Assembly (NCBI GenBank): GCA_027382625.1
Contig: JAJKFJ010021942.1
Span: 1-64,000 of the forward strand
DNA length: 64,000 nucleotides
Origin: Tetmemena sp. SeJ-2015
Taxonomy: Eukaryota; Ciliophora; Spirotrichea; Sporadotrichida; Oxytrichidae
Reading direction: 5' to 3'
The position numbers and the translations under genes were made by a program. The notes below the pieces were generated by a model. That model saw only the letters and a list, made by a program, of their open reading frames with translations, was not told the origin of the DNA and did no database searches. Numbering within the stretch: the stretch's first letter is position 1; the number at the start of each line of letters is the position of its first letter. This document shows, in pieces, positions 12,080 to 20,216 of the stretch.

Positions 12080-13336
12080 ATGAATTAATACCAAAACTAC
12101 CCCATGGACATAAGATACTAACCTAATGCACCCTCTAAAGATAGAGAAGCACGCGATTTTTATAACATGTACCAGACTAATGGAAGCAACTAAATCCCCA
12201 TGCGAGGCCAAGCTTAATTTGACAATAACTTCAACAATTTCAATGATGACTTCTTTGGTGATGAGCTGGATAATTATCCAAAAAGAGGGGGCTAGAATTA
12301 CAACAACAATTTCGGAAGAGGCTAAGATATGGGCACTCCACTTGGAAGCTTTAGGAATTCTCGCATTTTCAGTGATGAGGGAGACAAGTTCTGATTCACT
12401 ATTTATTTTTTTTTAGATTAACTCTGATAATGATTTTCATTTATTTCTAATTGTAATTTTGAACTTATGACTAGATCGACAGATACTTCGAGGAGATTAT
12501 AAAGAAAGTGAAGCAGAGGTGCCAAGCTCTCAAGTCATAATTTGATCAAATAGAGCTTAAGGAAAAGTAGAGACTTGAAAGCATCAAGTAAAAGATAGAT
12601 AGAGATGTTGATATGATCCTTTTTAATTATACTTGAATATATATTATCCAAAGCTTTTCATCAGAATACTTAAAGTTTTATAATGAGTTCGGTAAGACTT
12701 TGGGTTCTATGCTAATTAAGTATAGATGAGAGGAATGATTTTAACTCCAATAAGGCCACTTACTCCAAGTTTCTGAGAGATCTATATCAAACTTATAATA
12801 GTAATAAGAATTTCAAGTCGGTATATATAGGACATGAAACCTATTTCCTAGCTGGTGGCTATTGATCACAAGAATTCAAAATCTTCCAAAAATAAAACTC
12901 TCTTAGCTAATGAATTCTTCACTATGGTGTATGAGAAAAGTAAGCACCAGGTTTATTGCATAGGAGGATTTAGCATAAACAAAGGGTGCGCTCTTGATAA
13001 TGTAGAGAGATACTATCTTAATAACAAGTTGCAAACTTAAACCATAAAAGAATAAATGCTGGCTCATGTACTATCGGCAACAATCATATCTTCGTATTTG
13101 GAGGGAGAAATGAAACTGATACCTTTTATGATTCAGTGGAGAGATTAAACATAGAGCTAAATCTCTGGAACCTTCTCAAGATTAAACTTCCAAAAAAACT
13201 TTGCAACGTATTTTCATTCACATTCTAGACGGATTACATAATCATAATGGGTGGGTTAAAGAAATATTAAAGTCACGTCCTTATGCCAAATGAAAAGCAG
13301 CCAGCGAAAAAGAAAAAGTAAGATAAAGCAAATGCT
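12080..13336 (+). CDS. Kelch-repeat protein, probably scrambled
   Basis: The N-terminal part is N/Q/Y-rich (about 12030-12400). It is followed by an IES, a coiled coil (IDRYFEEIIKKVKQRC, about 12476-12620) and at least two kelch-type blades: VYCIGGFSINKGCALDN (about 12950) and HIFVFGGRNETDTFYDSV (about 13088). A third blade begins at YIIIMGGLKK (about 13235). A Lys-rich stretch then leads to the pointer-like word GCAAATGCT at 13328-13336, directly before TGA. The same word is inverted at 13417-13425, and joining the two keeps the frame (see the findings). The first in-frame ATG in the N-terminal part is 12080; coding appears to extend a little upstream, so the true start is unsure. Kelch propellers usually bind partner proteins. 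Confidence 0.6.
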
Positions 13337-13425
13337 TGAATATATAATTCTTCTTTAGATTAACAATAGAGATATACTCCAGTATCTACTTCGTATTCAG
13401 GTATAGGAGCTGATTCAGCATTTGC
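13328..13425. repeat. 9-bp inverted pointer candidate GCAAATGCT
   Basis: GCAAATGCT stands on the plus strand at 13328-13336 and on the minus strand at 13417-13425. The minus-strand sequence running leftwards from 13425 is open in the frame that continues the kelch protein (ESAPIPEYEVDTGVYLYC). This is the geometry expected for an inverted MDS lying next to its partner. Confidence 0.5.
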
Positions 13426-13487
13426 AAATTAATCGTAGATATTTGAACTTGCTCCCACTCCTTCTTTTCAAAGCTGTATCTCTCTAT
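13340..13487 (-). CDS. Inverted kelch-like coding segments
   Basis: The minus strand holds two short protein-like patches: ERYSFEKKEWEQVQIST (about 13480-13430), typical of the last strands of a kelch blade, and ESAPIPEYEVDTGVYLYC (about 13417-13360). Neither has a start codon. They lie tail-to-tail against the plus-strand kelch gene and in front of the stop of the 13.5-14.8 kb gene. I infer they are MDSs of the kelch gene. They could instead be a 3' extension of the neighbour. A 9-bp direct repeat, ATGCTGAAT, flanks the first patch and could be a pointer pair as well. Confidence 0.4.
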
Positions 13488-14804
13488 TCAGCATAACATA
13501 TTAAAGAATTGCCTCGCCTTATACATCTCCATGACTTCTTGCATTATTCCCTTCTAAATCATAAATGCTCTTTTGGAAGAAGATATTTAAAAATTCTTAG
13601 GCATTTTTTCTGACAAGTTTTCTTCATCGATGATTTAGAGTTGCTTGAAAGACTTGACCTTGTCTCTGTACTCAAAAAGTCCGAATTACTAAGTATTGAA
13701 TACCACAAGAGGAGTACTGACACTCGAGTTGTCCATTATTTTTCCAATTTTTTCTATCATGTTAATATCGGTATCAATTTGTTGGAATTGAGAGGGCTCG
13801 TGCTTTGGAAACTTAAAATAGTAAGGCTTTCTTTGTAAACTTGTATAAATAAACTTTAAAATATTTTGATAGATAAGATAGTTTATAGAATCTTTAATTT
13901 TTTCTAGATCTCTCAGAATTGAGACTTTAAATATGGTTATCTAGTCATAAGTGTTGATTGTGTGACGATCATGGAGATCAATCTTGTTCTGTATCTTCTA
14001 TACTTTGCCTTCAATTATAGCCTCAAACTGCACTCTCTTCTCATTCATTAGTCTCATGTTCCCAAGAATGTCTCCATCTAAAAGAAGAGTAAACCTTAAT
14101 TCTGACATTACTCTTCCTGTAGTTGAGATACTGCTGACCACCGTTCATTTTAATACTTTATTTAATTAATCTATCTTACTCAATTGAACTAAGACTGTTG
14201 AATGAAGATCTATGAGATTGCATTCCGTTATTACTACTGTTGACTTAAGGATATTACTATCCGTAGTAATAATTACCTCCCTAGTTTTAGCTCTGGCTTC
14301 TATCCCATTGATGTTACTATTGATATGAATAGTTGTGCACAGACTATTTGTCATTAACTTAAAAATAACTGTTGACTGTCTGGCTATAGAATTTCTCGAA
14401 ACCTAGTTATAATAAGCTTGTATTATTTTAAAGGTTAACATTATTATAGCAAGTAATTGCGGAGGTAGATCTTTGATAAAACTGCTTTCGTTGACTTTGT
14501 TGAAGTGGTCATCTAGTCTTAAGATATCAAGTGATAGATCGTTATCGTAGCCTTGAAGTGGTCTCTCCCTGCTGCGTGGGTTTCTGTTGATAGGGCCTAA
14601 ATTCATAGCGAGTATGTCTTAGTCTTCCTTTTAATCCTCCACTCTGAAATTGAGTTCTTTAAGCTCAAATACTTAAGGCTCCTTTCTCTGCTATTAAGAC
14701 TGTCCAAGTAGACTGAATGTGAGTGGGTCTTGGTCTTTGTCACTGCTAAGCATAATTGATTTCTTTAGCTCGGCTGTGATAGCTGTGGCTTTGCCAGTTG
14801 TCAT
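13488..14804 (-). CDS. Hypothetical protein, Q/S-rich middle and helical C-terminus
   Basis: ATG at 14802-14804 (MTTGKATAITAELKKS) is preceded in frame by a TGA, which supports the start. The acidic N-terminal part reaches KDLPPQL near 14460. A frame change around 14400-14460 (AT-rich, probable IES) leads to a Q/N/S-rich stretch (SVHNYSYQQQHQWDRSQSQN). A second change near 14110 leads to a long amphipathic helical part (FEAIIEGKVQKIQNKIDLHD). The nominal stop is TGA 13488-13490. I recognise no family. Confidence 0.45.
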
Positions 14805-14857
14805 CCTGGTTTCTATCTCCTTCTATTTTCATAATTATAAGTAAGTTATGTATTTAT

Positions 14858-15301
14858 TCAAATAGTAAAAATATCAATAGTAAAGATCATCTGCTGATTA
14901 GTCTCTATTAGGTCTTTGGTTGTTTATGAATAAACCCTATAAATATTTTATGAAAAATGATAAATTGAAGAGAGGTTTATGTCTCCATTGAGATGAGTCT
15001 TCTTTGCCTCAAGAGACTTCTTCATGAAATCATAGTTCCAAAATCTGTCTAGCTTCGGACAAATAAATCTCAGATCATAAATCAGACTCACAGGCAAATC
15101 AGATTTCTGATTCTAATCTAGAAGAAACAAATAGAATTTTCCATTCTCGTTGTGAATAGCATTGCAAATCTTGTGCTTAGAGGGAAGAGACTTCAACTAA
15201 AACCATTCTTCTTTAGATCAATTAATAAATTCATTTACGATAAACTAAAACAGGTGGTAGCAGATTGAAGCAAAAAGTTAGTGGCTAAAATTATATACCA
15301 T
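14858..15301 (-). CDS. Small hypothetical protein with one in-frame TGA
   Basis: ATG at 15299-15301 opens a frame of 147 codons to TGA 14858-14860. It is interrupted once by TGA at 15218-15220. Both sides look coding: FIVNEFIN before it, SKEEWFQLKSLPSKHKI after it, then FYLFLLDQNQKSDLPVS. The TGA may be a mutated or miscalled TGG (Trp would fit), part of an unrecognised IES, a recoded codon, or the sign of a pseudogene. The gene lies 137 bp beyond the selenophosphate synthetase SECIS candidate and on the same strand. No family is recognised. Confidence 0.4.
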
Positions 15302-15437
15302 GGTTAAGAATGTTAATCATATACACTAAAAAAACTCCTAGTTAAATTACTTTAATCACGTTTTCAATGGGAAAGATTTAACCAAAGTATTAGAAAATTA
15401 ATTTCTGTTAATCTTAGCCTATTTTTAGTTATTGACT

Positions 15438-15500
15438 AGCAATATCAGCCTTCCTTATTCTAAAGATTTGTAAGGAAAGCATCAAAGGGTTTTAGTTGCT
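15438..15500 (-). promoter_or_regulatory. Candidate eukaryotic SECIS element
   Basis: It lies about 45 nt after the stop of the selenophosphate synthetase 3' MDS, on that strand. The transcript would fold as a lower helix AGCAA/UUGCU with an internal loop, then UGAU facing UGAU (a SECIS-type non-Watson-Crick quartet). Above that is a nine-pair helix GCUUUCCUU/AAGGAAGGC and a 15-nt apical loop starting ACAAA. The UGA-to-AAA spacing of 12 nt fits the eukaryotic consensus. The base before the 5' UGA is U rather than the usual A or G. Confidence 0.65.
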
Positions 15501-15544
15501 TTCACATGAGACCAGATTAGATTTGGTTTAACTGAGAATGTTTT

Positions 15545-15843
15545 TCAACTATGGATAAATGATTCGGTAACATTGATAATATCTACGTCTTCCTTTATTA
15601 TAGCTTTATTGATACCCTTGGCAACATAGCCAACCTCCCAACTTTCTTATCCGTATTCTTCTCTTAGCTCCTTCATGAAGTCTTTGTACTTTGATTTCTC
15701 TAGCATTACAAACAGTCCTCCACTAGTTTCAGCAGAGTAGCCCTAAGTAAGTTTGTAGTCTCTGAGGTGCTTGACTAAGTGATTGATTTTATCCATTTTA
15801 TCAATAATTGGGAGTGAGTGAATGTGCAAGTCTAAGTTCTTGC
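15545..15843 (-). CDS. SEPHS2: Selenophosphate synthetase, inverted 3' MDS
   Basis: This segment encodes the C-terminal domain: IHSLPIIDKM, then GYSAETSGGLFVMLEKSK, then WEVGYVAKG, ending at TGA 15545-15547. The ETSGGL block is diagnostic for SelD/SPS proteins. It lies on the minus strand, upstream of and opposite to the segments encoding the rest of the enzyme. Its 5' edge carries the pointer GCAAGAACTTA (15833-15843), the same word that ends the plus-strand part. Joined there, the protein reads NLATAQRKNLDLHIHSLP, which aligns residue for residue with the animal enzyme. Confidence 0.9.
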
Positions 15844-15908
15844 TCTATCTACTGCTGATGGTAAGATAATGATCGAAATCTAAGGTGAATGAATTACTTG
15901 ATTATAAA

Positions 15909-17092
15909 ATGTCTCTGACTAAAATGATTCAGAGGCGTCAGTTCGGCCACTTGCTTTAGCGAATTAAAAGCTATGACAATGCCCAACTGGGATTGCCTCC
16001 TGAATTTCAACTAATAAGCTACGCTAACATGAAAGGATGAGGATGTAAAGTGCCAGCGGCGACACTGTTTAAATATCTGAAAGATATTGGAGATGGCTCC
16101 ATTGCCAAGGAAACTCCAGACTGCAGTGTTACCAAATACGCTCACGATCCTACCAAGCACATGATCTCCACCAACAGACTTCTTCTACCCCTGGTGGCAG
16201 ATCCATATATGCAAGGAAGGATCGCTTGCTGCAACACTCTCAGTGACATTTACGCTATGGGAATCGAAAGAGTAGACCATATGCTCATGATACTGGGAGT
16301 CTCGCTGCAAATGCAGGAACAACACAGGGAAATAGTCACAAGGGAGATGATTAGAGGATTCAATGACTGCGCAACTGAAGCAAAGACTATGATCACAGGA
16401 GGCTAAAGTATACTTTAAAGACTTTTAAAAAATTTAAAATTTTGGGAAAAAATTTTTTTTTTTTTCAAATTTGGAAATAATTTTTTTTTTAATAATTTAA
16501 CATTTTTAAACTTTAAAAAAGAAAAAGGAATTTTTTAAAGAATAATTTTTTTAATGTTTTAAATTAAAAATTTTTTGAGTTCTTCTGATGAGGATTGATT
16601 TCTTAATTTAAAGACGCTGTAGAACATATTTTAATTCCTTTTTATAAACTTGTCATGATATTAAAATTCTTTGCTCAATATTATGAATCCATGGCCAATT
16701 ATAGGTGGGGTGGCGAATGTAGTTTGTAGAGATGATGAAAAATAAATGGTGCTGTAAATTGACAAATTAATTTTTTTAAATTTACATCCTGCCAAGAAAC
16801 GGAGAAGAAGGAGATATTATAGTTCTAACGAAACCTTTGGGAACTCAAGTTTCAGTGAATGTGATGGAGTGGATGCAGAAGAATAATGACAGATGGGAGC
16901 TATGCAAGACTATAATTAATGAAGAAGAGGCGTTTAAAGCTTACCATCTCTCTATGGAGTCAATGGCTACCCTCAACAATAACGCAGCTAAGTTAATGAT
17001 GAAATACAAGTCTCATGGAGCCACCGATATTAACTGGCTTTGGAATACTAGGCCATGCTCAGAACTTAGCAACTGCTTAACGCAAGAACTTA
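15909..17092 (+). CDS. SEPHS2: Selenophosphate synthetase, MDS1-MDS3 (Sec-containing)
   Basis: The enzyme makes selenophosphate from selenide and ATP, the Se donor for Sec-tRNA. ATG is at 15909. The catalytic motif reads MKGUGCKVP, with U an in-frame TGA at 16038-16040 in the position of selenocysteine. Further family blocks are ADPYMQGRIACCNTLSDIYA, NPWPIIGGVAN, GDIIVLTKPLGTQV and GILGHAQNLA. MDS1 is 15909-16411, MDS2 16682-16754 and MDS3 16792-17092, separated by two IESs. With the inverted MDS4 the coding length is 1165 nt. One surplus A at 17032/17033 breaks the HGATDI-TGFGILGHA motif; without it the length is exactly 388 codons. I infer a functional scrambled gene. Confidence 0.92.
16412..16681. 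other. IES 1 of selenophosphate synthetase (270 bp, pointer TAT)
   Basis: Very AT-rich with long A and T runs. TAT stands at 16409-16411 and 16679-16681. Removing 16412-16681 gives GGQSIMNPWPIIGGVAN, which matches the conserved TGGQ-(T/S)-x-x-NPW block. A GT-AG reading of the same region would delete the NPW motif, so an intron is not favoured. Confidence 0.88.
16755..16791. other. IES 2 of selenophosphate synthetase (37 bp, pointer CTG)
   Basis: CTG at 16752-16754 and 16789-16791. Excision gives MVLPRNGEEGDIIVLTK, which aligns without gaps to the family block ending in GDVLVLTKPLGTQ. The alternative GT-AG intron would remove two residues and the conserved Pro. Confidence 0.82.
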
Positions 17093-17146
17093 CACATGCT
17101 TATTGATAAGATAATTTGAAAACTATTAAATCCATATTTATAAATT

Positions 17147-20110
17147 TCACTCTTGGTTCTCTTTGATCTCGTTTACCATGAGTTTGATTCTGTCTTGAAC
17201 TTAAAAATAAACTATTGAACTAACTTGATTTTTCTTTCATCTTGGACTTATCTTAAGTAGTCTAGGAGTCTTTTATCCTTCTGCACCTGCATTTCCAAGT
17301 AGCCCATATATTTCTCCGGAGTGAGGGTCCCAGTTGAAGGCTTAATGCTCAATAGTCTAAATATGATTAATAGATAAATACTTACAGCTTTTTGCTTAGG
17401 GAAGAGCTAAAAATTTGGTCTTAATTGCTTCAGGGGCTCTCTTTCCTTGCTCAGCCATTTTATGTATGAGAGTTTGCATCTCATTTACTTTAAATTCCAA
17501 AACAGAAATGCTTATTAAGTTTGTTAAAATTTAAGCAAAAATGAAGGGATTACAACTTAATTATATTTGTTTATGTTGTCTGGGTCATCCACATCAGCTT
17601 GGCTTACTCCTTCAGGCAGTACTCCTCCATTCACATCTATTTGTTTCTTTGCCAAGGATTGTCTGTGCACAGGTAATGGCTGCGCTTGAGCAACAGGCTA
17701 CTATTTCACTGGTGCTTACTTCTAAATAGCTTAAGGTATAGTAGAAAATAATAAAACATCTGAGGTTTAGGTTGCTGCTATTATGGTTCCTGAACTCCTC
17801 CAGGTTGTCTGAATGGCTTGGGGAAACCATCGATGACAATTCTTCTTAGGGGGACTTCGGTATACTCCTTCACTCTGGTGGGTTCTCTGAGCTTGAAATT
17901 TATTAGGATAGGGTGGTTTATGCCGTTGAATCTGATCTCCTTCTCCATGTCGCATTTAAATAATTTAGTACCCAAGTTAGTTAACTTTACCTTTTTCTAG
18001 TCCAGAGTGTTTGCACCAATGAAAGCCTTCTTCTTCAACTCAAACTCTACATCTTGCTGCGTAATTATCACTAAATTAATAATACAATACTTATTTATGT
18101 TTGTTTATAGCTTGAGATGGTTAGCATTCTGCAAGTTCCATCTCTCTGTATGATCTTTATCTAGTGGCATCCTGGACTCTAGCTTGAATTTGTCTGTGAT
18201 TGGAAAATCCACTTTAATGTAGTGGGAATTCAATTTGGCAAAGTTCTCATTAGTTTTGAATTGCACCACCAACTCCAACTCGTTAACGTCTTCATTCTTT
18301 TTCTCCACCTTTTTGTAGAGAGTCTCATGATGGTAAATGGGAGGGCCCTGCCAAGGATTCTTCTTAAAGGAATTTATGAGTTTTATCTACTCCTGACATT
18401 TCTTCGCTAGATCTAAGTGCTCCTAGAACAACTTAGTAAGGTGCTCTTTCTACTGAGGAGTAACTTTCAGCTTCACAGCTTCTGCATACTTTTGTGCTTT
18501 GCCCTTGAATTCCTCAAACTGATTGTTCAGCTCCACAGTCACCTCATTAAATTCTACACAACTAATTATAACTATTCAAAATACTTGTAAGTCTAGCAGT
18601 TTCATCCATTCCCAAGATTTAAACCGGAGTTACTGTAATAAATAAAATATACTGCAGGCTCAATTTTAAGCAGATCTATTCTCTTTCCTTGTACCAAGAG
18701 GCTTTTGAGATGAGCCATTTCTTCTGCAATAGTGAGAAACTTGAGAGCCTTTTCTCTGTCACCAGTCTTTAAAGTTAAATGGTTTATAAGATTTCTTACT
18801 GTTTCCTTCATATAAAGGCATGCCTCTCTGTAGTCTTCAATTCTTTAGCTAATGACATCATACGTGTTTTTGTCTACCTTGTTCCAATCAACTTCATCTT
18901 CTTTTATAGTAACTTGTTTCAAGTACTTCCTTTCATCGATGACTGGCTATTTGACCTCCTCCATATCAGCATCCCTTTGCTTGTTGTGTCTTATAGTAGA
19001 CTTTCTGATAATATCTTTAGCTGAAGCATTCAGTTGCTCTTGCTTAGAAAACTGTTGTGCTTCTATGACTTCGTTTTCATTAGGTGGCTCCTCAGATTCC
19101 GCCAGTTCAGCCTCAACAAGCTCGATTCTTTTCTTAAGTCTGATTATGTGATTGCTATTTTTAGGCAATTTTGAGCTGAGTTCATGGAGGTAAGACTTTT
19201 GAATAAGGATGTATTTCTTTACACCTGCCAAATATTTTTAAGGAGTCAAGATCCCTATTTGTACGTTGTTTTCAACATCTCCCTTCTAGTAACCCAAGTT
19301 CTCCAACTTGGTTTGGTAGAAATCCCGCTCAGGACCTTAAGATATCTTTATGAGCTTTTGCATGACCTCAATTTCGTTTTCAATGGCTGACATAGCCTCC
19401 ACATCGTCAAAGCTGTGCACTTTCTCTTCCACTTCGATATCGTCTTCAATGTTAAAGTTCATGTCTACCTTCACAAACTATGGAGCATTTTACTTTTACT
19501 GACTCTAAGCTTATTGTATGTTTTGTTTGGGATAAAACAAAAGTAAAGATTAGCCTAAGCGGGAGGCTGCTGTTGGGGAGGAGGAAGACTTGGTTTAGAA
19601 GCATTGAGAAGAGCAGGGTTTTAAGTCTCCATCTCTAGCTTTTAAGCTTCTAGTTTCTTCTTTTCCCTGAGCTAAGCTATTGCATTTTCATTATCGCCTT
19701 CTCTCTTAAATTTTAGAGCCTTTTGAGTTACTTCAGTGATCTAACTCACAATTTCTTTGTACTTTTGGAGCTCACTTTCTCCTTCATCTTGCTCTATAGG
19801 ATATTTAATAAACTTCTTAATGATGTACCATATTCATCTAGTTCTGCCATGAGTTCGTCTTCTCCGATTTCATCCGGGTTTAAGTTCTTCAATTTATAAT
19901 GTAATAAACAATTTCTCTACACACACACGATAAAACATTCAATCAGTAACACTCACCCTGCTTGGCAAGTAACTGCCCAAACTCTTTCATGTCAGTGTCC
20001 TCTTCTTTGAACTCCTTCATCATCTTTACATAGTCAGGGTCATTCTTTAGCATATTGTTCATTTCCTGCTCATGCTTGGCCATCATCTCCTGGTATTTCT
20101 TTGCGTCCAT
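17147..20110 (-). CDS. CC2D1/Lgd-like protein (DM14 repeats and C2 domain)
   Basis: ATG at 20108-20110 opens MDAKKYQEMMAKHEQE. DM14-type helical repeats follow: KYKEIVSQITEVTQKALKF near 19740, and LKFLTIAEEMAHLKSLL near 18700. Between about 18300 and 17850 lies a C2-like domain with KKKAFIGANTL and INFKLREPTRVKEY. The C-terminal helical region (GTLTPEKYMGYLEMQVQKD) ends KLMVNEIKENQE at TGA 17147-17149. This order matches CC2D1A/CC2D1B and fly Lgd, regulators of ESCRT-III and endosomal sorting. GT-AG introns occur (one from about 19831 to 19798, joining DEY to EQDEGESELQ). An IES with pointer AGTTCAA (17195-17221) restores the last residues. The proximity to SPS is tail-side only and suggests no joint function. 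Confidence 0.75.
17195..17221. other. 20-bp IES with 7-bp pointer AGTTCAA
   Basis: On the minus strand AGTTCAA occurs at 17215-17221 and 17195-17201. Excision converts a drifting frame into KLVQDRIKLMVNEIKE, the expected end of the CC2D1 family. Confidence 0.8.
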
Positions 20111-20216
20111 CTCTCCTATCTGTAATGCAATTATTTATATCTGACTAATATATCTTTCCAAATTTAGATATAATAAAGAGGACTCTCTAAAGCATTACAA
20201 ATAATTAATTATAAAA

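Noticed and set aside
16038..16040. TGA as the true stop of a truncated selenophosphate synthetase
   Set aside because: The protein continues with strong conservation, the codon sits at the known Sec position, and a SECIS candidate follows the gene.
16409..16710. IES 1 of selenophosphate synthetase as a GT-AG intron
   Set aside because: The GT-AG removal would delete the conserved NPW block, whereas the TAT-pointer excision restores it exactly.
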